Shown: positions 20,591 to 30,539 of the stretch, one piece after another
How the letters are laid out: the number at the start of each line of letters is the position of its first letter
Numbering within the stretch: position 1 is the stretch's first letter
Assembly (NCBI RefSeq): GCF_031143425.1
Contig: NC_090448.1
Span: 537,682,313 to 537,746,312, forward strand
Reading direction: 5' to 3'
Length of the DNA stretch: 64,000 bases
From: Pleurodeles waltl
Lineage: Eukaryota > Chordata > Amphibia > Caudata > Salamandridae
Made by a program: the position numbers and the translations under genes
Notes under the pieces: generated by a model
What the model saw: the letters and a program-made list of their open reading frames with translations, nothing else
Database searches by the model: none
Told to the model about the DNA's origin: nothing

Positions 20591-21480
20591 CAAGGCTCCC
20601 AACTTCATCCCTGATTAGGTGGGGATTGGCCTTGCTAGAAATTGGGTTTCTGGATGGCAGAGGTATGCACCTTTTCCAAGCAGGAACCACGTTCCTAAAC
20701 AGGGCAAGTCACCAACACTTCCTTAATTAACCTGTGCTCACCCCTTGGTAGCTTGACACCAAGCAGTCAGGCTTAACTTAAGAGTCAATGTGTAAAGTAT
20801 TTATGCAAAACTTCAAACAGTAAAACTGTGAAAACACCACTCAAAAAGATAGCACATCAGCTAAGAAAAATAGAGCTTAATTTACTGAGCAAAAGAGACC
20901 AAACCAACATCAGTAAAACTCGAGATATGAATTTTAAAAGAATAAACTTCGAAGCATAAAGCGCCAACGGGGGCCATCTAGTCATGCTAGAATGGGTCAA
21001 ATCTGTAAAGTCAGGCCCCCGCGATGGAACACAGGTCAGATATAGGAACCAGCCTTGGCCCGCTGAAACAGTACCTTGGTTTGGAGTGGCGTCGATGTCG
21101 AGAATAAGATGCGAAGAGCAATGGAGGCGATACGTTGGCATCAATCCCGAAGATGTAGGCGATATGTTGGCTCAGAAGCACAAAGTCAGGTATGCGTCAG
21201 GAATGGAGGTGATGTGCCACACAGTCAGCAATGCAGTGTTCTGTACAATTGCAGCCGCAGCGATGTGCCCGCATCAACGGCGTGCAGTGTCCTCGATCCT
21301 CACAGCAGCGACGCTGAATCGTCAGAGATGAAGATTCACTGGTTCAGAACTGTGCAACGGCATCGATGCATGGTCTTGGACTGCAGCAGCTCTTTATATC
21401 CACTTTCAAGGCCCAAGGACTGGATTGTCAGCACTGGACAGGGCAGGATTCTCTGATGGCAGAGTCCAAGTGCTGTAGGT
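20591..21480. repeat. Interspersed repeat resembling abundant newt repeat
   Basis: The stretch from aaattgggtttctggatggcagagg (20,639) through cagtcaggcttaacttaagagtcaatgtgtaaagtatttatgc to about 20,990 resembles a high-copy repeat I associate with Pleurodeles-type newt sequence. That match is from memory only. It has no coding content. The end at about 21,480 is a guess. Confidence 0.4.
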
Positions 21481-21689
21481 GATGATTTGGATGTCTTTTG
21501 TGTCCCTGAGACTTCAGAAGAACACAAAGCAAGCCAGCAAGCCCTTGGAATCACTCTGTTTTCTGGGTTCAAGTGTTGTGGGTCCAGTCCTTCTCACCCA
21601 AGGAATGAAGGCAGCAGGTCAGCATAGCAAGTGCGGTGAATCCATTTTAGTTTACCATTGCGCACAGGAGTTAGCTTAGCCTTTGGCTT

Positions 21690-22505
21690 GCAGGCCTGTT
21701 GCCTCAGTCACCTGGGGACCTTTTACCTATTTAGCATGCTCTGTTTCATTCCATTTATTATATTATTTCTTTTAGCATTTGCCATGGCTTGTATTTTATA
21801 AGAAATGTTTTGATTTTCATTATCAGTGCCATTCTGAGAAGGCATAATTATCAGCGTCATTATCAGTGATGTACATTGGTATGGTCATCAGGTCTCTTTC
21901 ACTTACGTGACATTCTCTTTCAGGAACATAATGCACAATTGTTCGGGATTGTTTGTGTAATTGCCGACACAAGTCTGCCACATTCTCAGTTGTTTAAGAA
22001 CATACCTGCCTCTGGGACCCTACATGATCAGGATAAATCCACTTCAGATGGACAAAGTCATTAGAGGGGTTCCTTCCAGATGCCATCTATGCTACACGTC
22101 ACCTTGCTTCAGAACTCCGCGTTTGTGTTTTCATGGAGTCCGACCGAGAGACCTCACTCCAAAATACAGAGGGGTGGGGAGCGCTTCTCAGGGACATGGT
22201 ACTGGCAGATTAGGGTTTATTATACCTAGCTCTTGTTAGAAATTGCATATCTTATGTTTATTGAAATTTGGTGGGGGGTTTCATATTCACAACTCTCATT
22301 TTCACGATTTAGTTTCCATTACTGCTCATTATCCTAATCATTGCAGCACATACACTTTATCATAGATTGTAGCTTTATCAATAAATATATTGAAAACTCT
22401 TCTGCATCTCCTTATTGCCTTTGTGTGTATGAGACTTATTGCTAACGAGAGAAAAGGTTAACTTCTGTTCCACCACAACTTCCCTGAGAGGTCTTGTTAC
22501 AATTC
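21690..22505. other. Unclassified, possibly LTR-like stretch
   Basis: The stretch runs from tgttgcctcagtcacc (21,691) to gtcttgttaca (22,502) and contains AATAAA near 22,380. Its TG...CA ends would suit an LTR, but there is no flanking duplication and no second copy in the window. It is recorded as a weak suggestion. Confidence 0.2.
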
Positions 22506-22589
22506 ATGCACCTTTACTGTCTACGTCTGGTGAGGTACTATTTGTGAGCGGGCATGGTTGGGCTGACAGTTGCGACTTGTTGTAGGAGT

Positions 22590-23850
22590 TACTAAGGTGC
22601 CTACAACAGAAGTGCTGCCACCCCTAAACCAGCAGTTTTGCTGGGAGCGAGAGTCCAACTACAACACAATAAAGTAGTTCTTCAAGAGCAGCAGTCCAGC
22701 AGCGTACCTGTCCTTGTAGCAGCACAGCAGTCCTTCTTCCTAGCCAAGGATCTACAGGTCCAGAAGTGTACTGAGTTGGTAGGGTCAGAAGTACATTTCT
22801 ATATCCAGTGGTGCTTTTGAAGTAGGGAAACTTCAAAGTAGGGTTTTGAAGTGCACAGAGGTCCTTCCTTCCTGCCCTGGCTCCAGACTCACTACAAGGG
22901 GATATGCAGTCTTTCGTGTGGGATCGGGGCACAGCCTCATCAGGTGCAGGTGTGAGGCTGTGGCCAGCTCCTCCCTCCCATCGTGCCCAGGATGGCCCAT
23001 AAGTCACACCTAAGCTCATTTGTGTATGACTGTGGAGCGGGAATGCACAGGCCCAGCTGTCGCACCACCCCAGACGTGTCTAGGAGACAGGCTGCAGACA
23101 CATGGGGCAAAGAGATGGAAAATGACAACTTTTTAAAAGTGGAATTTTCAAAATTGGAACAATAAATCTGACTTTACCATCAAAGAGGATTTATCTAAAC
23201 ATGGCATAATTAATCTAAACATGGCATAATTAATCTAAACATGACAGGTCTACCACTGCCCAATCAGGAATTTCAGCTTATTAAATGTAATAAGGAATCC
23301 CCAATGTTATCTTGTGAGTTGGGTAGGCCACAAAGTAGTGAAAAATAAATCTGGGAGGTTTTTCACTAACAGGACATCTAAAACGTAAGAGTACATGTAC
23401 TTCCTTTTAATTACACAGCACCCTGCTCTATGGACTACTTAGGACATAACTCATATGTAACAAAAGGGGAGATTAAGGCTGGGCAAGGGGTTTTAAATGC
23501 CAAGTAGACATGGTAGTGCAATAATGCATTCAAGCTGCAACAGCAAGACTAGGATATGTTTAAAGTGCTACTCAAGGGGGTGGCACAAGCAGTGCTGCAG
23601 GCCCACAAGTAGCACTTAATTTACAGGTCCTGGGCACATATAGTACACTCTACTAGTGACGTATAACTAAATTAAATATACCAATTAGGTATATTCCATT
23701 CAAACCACATTTTAGGGACAGCACACGTACTTTAGCACTGGTCAGCAGTGGTAAAGTGCTCAGAGTTCTAGAGCAAACAAAAAAACGATTGGAACAAATG
23801 TGAGGCAAGCAGGCAAAACATTTGGGGGGGAAGAGCACCCTAAGGTTTGT
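22590..23850. repeat. Interspersed repeat, newt-like, with 20-bp internal duplication
   Basis: Non-coding. Its last part (cagcagtggtaaagtgctcagagttctag, near 23,744) resembles the end of the repeat at 45,306-46,450 (gcagtgggaaagtgcctagagttcta near 46,391), so the two are probably members of one family. The unit atggcataattaatctaaac is repeated at 23,201-23,220 and 23,221-23,240. Confidence 0.45.
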
Positions 23851-26039
23851 CCTGTCTAATAGCCCTCAAGAACTTTCTCCAGTGCTGTAGGAAACCATAT
23901 GCATAGCTGATTTAAAGGCAGAGATGCAGATCATTCATAAACACAATGCAGTGGGACTATGCAGTTAGAAACATTAGAACTTTATAAATTTCTTTGGTAG
24001 GGCCTGCTAAACTTCCCTGCATACGCTGGAGAAATCTCTCCATTCAAAAGGCTAAGACCCTGCTCATCAAACTCTAAATGAACTGGTTGGCGGAGACCTT
24101 CTCAGACTGACATACAAAGCTGCTGAAAAAGAAAAAGAACCAAAATACTTAGAGCCATTTATGCATCTTATAATTCTGTCATGTTAGTAGTCAACAAATG
24201 TGTTAGGATTTCACAAACACACTTGTGGACTAGCTGTGACCCACTGAGCAGTACTATTACTTATTTTAATACCACACACTACTAATTCAGATATATCTCC
24301 ATATGTATAGTCCCCACAGCCCTCAACATTGGCATGCATCCCTCCTATGCTGCAGGTGCTTATATATCGGAGGATCCCTGGCAATGCTAACATTTTCTCT
24401 GTTCCCTTGTGCACAAACTTGCCTTCCTTTTTTTACCAATTACTTGATTGTTCCCTCCTTTGGTTTCTTGTATAAACTGACAATACACAGAGTTCCTTCT
24501 TTTCCCCTCCTTCCTTCAAATCAACACTCCAATTTAGAAATTTCAACTGTCTCTCACCTATAACCTCTCACTCTCATATTGAATTAAAAAATACAATCAT
24601 CTACCTCAAAAACCAAAACTGGACTCCCACAAAATTCCTTCTCTTCTTAGAAAAGGAAATACTCATGTCCCAACCAGAAGGCTATACAACCTGCCCAGTC
24701 AATTACACAAAGCAAATAAATGCCAATCTGATAACTTCCCACCAAATCCTGTCCCACTATATATCACACTCATCCTGTGTTCAATGACCCCCATTCATGG
24801 CATCAGATTATCTTTCAGGTTTACTTGCATGGCGCAAAGGCCCAGAGTACAATATTTTTCACAGAGAGTAGGTACTGAAATGTGACAAGTGCGCTGTGGC
24901 TGCCTGGGTGCCCACTTTATGAATCCAGGTTGCTTTCAAGGATGCTTCTTTCTTTTACTTTGATATTAAGCAGCTTTAGGTAATATTTTATATCTAGTTA
25001 CAATTGCTTTTTCAGAATTTGTGTTTTGAAAAGGCAATTTATCCAAAGTCCTTTAACGTTTTGTGTCGATGCAGACTCAATACAAAGTTACTTCATACTT
25101 GGGGTCAAGAAGTTAAAATGCGTTTTCTATTATCTTCTTTTTTGTCTCTGGTCAACCACAAATCACTATGTGGCGCATGGGATACACCGAGCACTGTACT
25201 GCACTGTACGGTCACTTAAATTTAGAACTCTGAATCTAGCAGTTTTTATTGTTCTGGAACTGTTTCAGCCTATATACAACAATTGCTATGTAGCTGTCTA
25301 GTGGCCTTTTTGGTTATGTCCTTACAGTGTTAATCCTTCTTCTTTTTCCCTTGAGCATGGTGGGAAATCTTTGCTATACCCGCAGTACAATTTGCTATGA
25401 AAATTACAATCCCTTACCGGATGGTCCCCTTGTAACAAATCACGTCACAGCCCACGTTGGACATTACATTGCACAAGCTCCATCTTTTGCCTGAATCCAA
25501 TCCCACACCGTGCTCCATCATGTATCAGCTCTTTCCACCTGCTTATTCAACAAGATTGGGATGTCCTAGTTGACCTCATCAAAATGGAAGTGTCCGTCTT
25601 TTAACCACCCCAAATCGACATTGCATCCTCACAAAAAAAATGTAGAATATGTCCTAAAATGTAAATGCACGGTAGTTAATTTTACTCTATCATGTTAGTC
25701 TAACCTTGTGTTAGAAAGATGTCTTTTCAATATTTGCATTCCTATTTTTCACAAACGTGTATCACAATCTTTTTGTTTGAATATATAGACAACAAAATTG
25801 TTATATGTTTACCTCTTGAGTACTCACTCGTTAATACATACAGTTTGGTTCACAGGCTACAAAATTTGCTAAATCCAATAAAAGTTGATCGGGGTACACA
25901 TGCTGGTTTATGGAAAAGCAGGCAATTAATTATTAATTTTACTAAGGTGAGAGAGGTTTGCCGGAGAGAATCAGGGTTTACAGAATAGAACTAAAAGGCA
26001 CATTTATTTAGTACAGGGGGTGAGAGAAAATCCAGGAAA
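23851..26039. other. No gene seen
   Basis: Short ORFs without recognisable domains. The last few hundred bases may be the 5' portion of the Penelope-like element, but no RT motif could be read. Confidence 0.5.
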
Positions 26040-26816
26040 TATGTTGGCTCATTAACACAAGTTTGACCTTATGCAGCCCATCTCACGAGAAGAGCCGAAA
26101 AAAGAGCCCGCTCAAGTCATAGGGATGTGTTACTTCAACCCTCTGTAAGAACAGACATAGAGGACAGTATAATCTGTGTAACAACCTTTAATCCTGTATC
26201 TAACACAGTGAAAAGGATAAATCAAAGAGGACTGGAAAATCCTAACCTCAGGAGGCCTTCCCTTCGAACTCCCCCTCAACACCTTCAAAAAAGCCAAAAG
26301 CATTGTGACATGATTATCCATACTCGACCACAAGACAGGCCCCCTGTTAACAAACAAGGGACCCTATGGCACTTACCACCACCAAAAGGACACTTTCCCT
26401 GCAACAATCGCAGTATCTGTCAATTTACAAAGAAGACCCTCAAATTAGAATTAGGCCTACAGACACCATGGGAATTGAGGAACCTCCCCAACTGCAACAG
26501 CAAAAATGTCATCTATATGATTAGGTGCCTGTGCCGACTCATGCATATTGGCATGACCACCAGGAGAGTGGGTACACTCATCTGTGAGCATCGAAACACT
26601 ATCAGATGCAAACGGGATGCCACTCGCCTAACAGAACATTACATCACCAATAACCACAATCCAAATGACATGGAGTGGTTTGTCATCAATAAACGTAACC
26701 ATCTGACCATGAACTTGAAGCAAAAATTGCTGTTCTACAAACAAAGATGGATGTGGAGGCTACTTACAGACACCATGGGTCTGAACGACAACCTTCAATG
26801 GTCTGCTTTGTAAAAA
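26040..26816 (+). pseudogene. Penelope-like element, C-terminal part with GIY-YIG endonuclease
   Basis: Penelope-like elements encode an RT followed by a GIY-YIG nuclease that probably nicks the target. A 228-codon ORF (26,127-26,813) carries the linker block VTTFNPVSNTVKRI near residue 18, a Cys-rich GHFPCNNRSICQF segment near residue 88, then the nuclease start NVIYMIRC with MHIGMTTRRV about ten residues later, and EHRNTI. The Gly-Ile-Tyr and Tyr-Ile-Gly signatures are present in altered form (VIYM, MHIG). An upstream in-frame-like piece (SREEPKKEPAQV near 26,090) is separated by a frame change. The polymerase domain is missing or unreadable, so this is a 5'-truncated copy. Confidence 0.75.
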
Positions 26817-26825
26817 CGACAGCAC

Positions 26826-27335
26826 CGCCACCATCACCTTCTCTTTCCCCTAGGTTCTGCTTTCCAAAGTCACCCCCCCCCTATTTTCCTTTTCCCCCAA
26901 ACACCCACCCTTTCCATTAAGTCCCTTTTTCTTCTTTTCTTGCTCTATTACCCTTTCTCTCTTCCCCCTTTTCCCCTCTCTCCTTCTCCCCACCCCTCTT
27001 TTTCTCCCCCCCTCTTTTTCCCTAACCCCACACACCCCCTCGCCCCCTCTCTTTTTCCCTAACCCCAACCTCCTTTCTTTCTCTCTTGTCTTAGGGCCCG
27101 TTCTGTTTCTTCCTTTTTCTTCTGCCAGTAAAATGTCTACTTTCTCTCCTTTTTCCTTTCATTTCTTTTTCTTCTTTCGTCCTCGTGCTTTCCTTGTCTT
27201 TTTCCTCTTCCTCCCCGCTTCCTTTCCCACCTAGCTGTCCCACCCTGCAGACAATTTCCTCTTCCTCTTTCCTTTTTTCTTTCTTCTTGTTTCCCTCGTA
27301 CCCCCCTTTTCTCTTTCTCCCACCCCTCAATGGCT
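26826..27335. repeat. Polypyrimidine tract, about 510 bp
   Basis: The plus strand is very largely C and T here, with runs of CCCC and TTTTCTT and few purines, mostly single. It begins just after the Penelope-like ORF. Minus-strand ORFs across it encode only Lys/Arg/Glu/Gly-rich low-complexity sequence. Confidence 0.9.
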
Positions 27336-28174
27336 CTCTCCGTACCACAAGCCTGTATGCCCGGCACCTGGAAACAATACTTGTTGCTACGAGCGCGACT
27401 AATTAGCACCAATTAGGTCTATTTACTTTATATAACCGGCGCACCCGCACTACAGCACTCGAGCGGCTGGAACATGGACCGTAGGTGCATCTACCGGTTG
27501 TGTCCTTTGGAGTTGTAAGTTCGTTTATTCCCCCAGGGTAGGGGCCTTTGACATTCCCACCCTAGAATGGTTTTCCCTGACCTGAGGTAAGCACCCTAAT
27601 ATGCTAACTTCGTGCGTTTGTTCTCTAATTTAGACTTTTAATATTTCAGCATTACACAAAGTGACCCTTCTCTTCTAAATAACGTTGCATACATTTTTTT
27701 CCCTATTTTACTAATTTGTGAACATGAAATGGCCTAGCCTAACTCTTTGCCCTTATATGTCTTGTTTAAAAGCTTTATTCACCTACTATCTGGACCCTGT
27801 CTCCGTCTCTCCCACAGAGTGTGACTATAAGGGGCAACTCCCCTCCATTAAATTCCGGACCAGAGGCTAACTGCCTTTTTCCCGCAGGGTAAGTCCACAC
27901 CTCTAAGCACCCCCGCCCCTAGTTCCCCAGTTTCTCCTGCATGTGTTTGTGTGCATTATCCATGGCATGTCTCAGACACCCTTAGTGTGCTGTGGTTTGG
28001 ATTGAAGTGGCACTATTACCTCACAAGTATTTACCTTGTCTTTTTCCTCTTAGGCCTCCAATGAAGGTATTCAGGTAGGCCCCATATGTATAATTGTTTG
28101 GAGCCCTTACCATATCATCGAGCATGTAATCTTGCTCTCCATCCTTTAGGGATCCCCGACCCTGATGAATGCCC
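27336..28174. other. No gene seen; possible Penelope-associated flank
   Basis: A TATA-like tttatataa is at about 27,428, followed by GC-rich sequence. It could be part of a Penelope terminal repeat promoter, but there is no second copy in the window to test this. No ORF of note. Confidence 0.3.
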
Positions 28175-28179
28175 CAGAC
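28175..28179 (+). repeat. 5-bp target site duplication (CAGAC), left
   Basis: CAGAC immediately precedes the 5' LTR and recurs at 35,095-35,099 immediately after the 3' LTR. Five bases is the usual duplication length for Ty3/gypsy integrases. Confidence 0.85.
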
Positions 28180-29456
28180 TGTCAACATCAGGACAGTGTG
28201 CGCTCTACGGGTTACAAAAATGCAAAAACCCAGCCTTTATGCAAGAGCATAATTCATGCATTTTATTTATATGAGGTATGTTAACCTTTTGCATTGCAGA
28301 GTTTAACCTTGAAAAACACTATTAATGATGTTTGCAATAACTGTTCATTTGCAAGGTATTGCTGCAGGCTTACTGAGTGTGTTAGGGTGTGGTCCCTTTC
28401 TAGGACCTTCTAGAAGCTTTCCATGCAGCATGACTGGGTGTGGTTTGTGGGCTGGGCCAGACTCTATATAAGGGAGCCAGCCCAGCTCCATGTGCTCACA
28501 ATTCAGAGGTCCCGGTGCAGAGCAGCAGCTACTTCCTGAGATCCTGTTCAGGAGGCCTCCCTTGATGTTCCAGGCCTGCCCCACATTATATTGGTGATCC
28601 TTGAGGAGGGCGATAAGGCGGAGGTCTGGCTGAGCCACCATCCCCGTTCTCAAAGACTCTCGAGTTTTGGGCCTACTTGTGAAACTTTCAGAGTGTGCGA
28701 TTCATTGTTCTCATGTAAACCTTGGCATTGAGATTGGCAACAGCTTGCGCGATCATTTCATGGCATTTGCATATTCCTGTTCGAATCGGCAGTGTGCGCG
28801 ATTCATTTCCAGCATGAAAAACCTGATGTTCGGATCGGCAACAGCTTGCACGATCATTTCATGGTAATTAAAACGTTGGTGTGTTGTTTTTGTTGAGGTG
28901 CACAAATTTATCTCACGCTTTTGGATTTTCTGTGAAAATGCTTAATTCAAAATGTGACATTCTTTGTGCATATTAAGTCCCTAGTACAATTCCTATTGTT
29001 TTCCAGGGAATGTTTCAGATAGCCTTTTGTCCTCATGTAAAAATGCAATGTTTGTTCTGAAACATTATTCTAGAAGGTTCTTGTATTTCTAGACAGTATG
29101 TGATATTTCATGAAAAGCTCATATGAAACATTGTATTAACCCATTCTTGATTTTTTTTCCAAGTACCTAGATTTCTTGAAATCTAGTTATAGTCACTTCT
29201 TAGGTTATCCATGGTTACAGTATGAGAATTCTTAGAACCATAGTCTATTGAAAGTCAATGTGATAATATCTTGATATTGTGTTGTTTAACATTTGCTTCC
29301 TAGAGGTCTCCTTCCAAGCTGTTCCCTACCTAATCCCCTTTTCCCCTACTTGGACCCTTCTCAGGCTCTGTGATATTTCTAACGGAGCTTTGGAGCTGTC
29401 TAATGGTGGACATGTTGGGAACGTGAGCAGGCCCCGAGGATCCGGTCTCCCTGACA
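28180..29456 (+). repeat. Chromovirus 5' LTR (1,277 bp)
   Basis: It runs from TGTCAACATC to CTGACA, where it stops matching the 3' LTR. It holds a TATA box (28,465), a predicted RNA start at 28,494, and an imperfect internal repeat of the form cggcaacagcttgcgcgatcatttcatgg near 28,735 and 28,835. About 66 bases near 29,008-29,073 (gaatgtttcag to attctag) are absent from the 3' LTR. The last 150 bases include gctgttccctacctaatcccc, conserved in the other copies. Confidence 0.9.
28465..28504 (+). promoter_or_regulatory. Chromovirus core promoter and RNA start (5' LTR)
   Basis: TATATAAG starts at 28,465. Twenty-nine bases on, GCTCACAATTC (28,494-28,504) occupies the expected RNA 5' end. It matches the complement of the primer-binding site at 10 of 11 positions; the 3' LTR copy matches at all 11. 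Confidence 0.65.
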
Positions 29457-29467
29457 GAATAGTGAGC
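29457..29467 (+). promoter_or_regulatory. Self-priming primer-binding site
   Basis: GAATAGTGAGC follows the 5' LTR directly. It does not begin TGG, so it does not fit a tRNA 3' end. It is the exact reverse complement of GCTCACTATTC at 34,201-34,211, which is the predicted first 11 bases of the RNA. In Tf1 and related chromoviruses the RNA 5' end folds back and primes minus-strand synthesis in this way. Confidence 0.75.
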
Positions 29468-29508
29468 CCACAAATCTATTATCCTCCTGGTTTGCGTGTG
29501 TTCTCAGC

Positions 29509-30516
29509 ATGGCCACAATGGACGAGCTAGTCAAAGTCATCACGCAGCTCCAAGAAGAGGTAGTGTCATTAAAGGATATAGCAGCCAGCTTAGCTGAGAG
29601 AGTGAGTCAGTTGCAGGAAAGGGTAGAAAAGAAGGAACAAAGTCCTTTGGGTGTGTCTTGACCTGGTCCTCCTTCTCAAGCTTCTGGAGGTAATCCTCCT
29701 ACGAACATTTCCCTCAACGTTCCCTCAGCTATCCCCATGGCTCCTCCAGAACGTTTTTCAGGCGATACCCTGAATGCGCAATCTTTCTTGGTTCAAGTGG
29801 AATTATATTTTACCTGCCGACCAAACACTTTCCCTGATGCCCAATCCAGGGTGGCCTTCTTGTTATCTTACCTGACTGGGGACACTGCCACCTGGGCAAT
29901 CCCTCTTGTGCGTAAAGACAGTCCCCTACTTTGCAATTGGAGAAATTTTGTTCGTGAGTTTGAATGAGTGTTCGATCGAAGAACAGTGACATTGTAGGCA
30001 GATCGTGAACTATTAGACTTGCGACAAGGTAACCAAGATCTAGTTTCCTACTTAGCTAATTTTAATCAGCTGGTAGCCGAGACATCCTGGCCTGAAGAAA
30101 AGCAAGCAGCCTTGTTTTACAAAGGACTCAAGGATGATTTAAAGGACATTCTTGCCCAGATAGACCCGCAGCCTACAGATTGTCAAGATCTAATAAACCT
30201 TGTTTTGAGGCTGGATCATCGTCTTGCAGAACGAAGGGGAACACGCAAAAAGACTGAGCGTGTTCATGATCATAAAGAATCAAGAACTCAGAAAGAGAGA
30301 ACCCCGGAAGCCATGGAAATCGGAACTATCAGGAGACCTTTGACCAAAGACGAAAAGGACCTACATAGAAAGAACGGACAATGTCTTTATTGCGGGCGCA
30401 AGGGTTACTTCGCCAAAGATTGTCCAGTCAAACCGAAAAGAGCAAACGAGGTCCTCCCCAGAAAATTGCAGCCAATGTACAAGTCAAGCTGGAAAACTAG
30501 ATCACCCAAGATGTAA
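29509..30516 (+). pseudogene. Chromovirus gag
   Basis: Gag forms the particle in which reverse transcription occurs. The start ATG at 29,509 lies 42 bases after the primer site. The N-terminus is heptad-like (LVKVITQLQEEVVSLKDIAASLAERVSQLQERV), which suggests a short coiled coil. The capsid-type region APPERFSGDTLNAQSFLVQVELYF follows, then a charged linker and one zinc knuckle CLYCGRKGYFAKDCP near 30,380, in which the His is replaced by Tyr. Three in-frame stops (29,659, 29,965, 29,995) break the frame. The natural stop is at 30,514. Confidence 0.85.
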
Positions 30517-30539
30517 AGAAGGGTTGCTCTTGGGTGTCA

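Noticed and set aside
21690..22505. LTR with TG...CA ends
   Set aside because: No target duplication, no second copy and no adjacent internal region, so it is kept only as a weak feature.
26850..27412. Minus-strand Lys/Arg/Glu/Gly-rich ORFs
   Set aside because: They are antisense to the polypyrimidine tract and are low-complexity artefacts.
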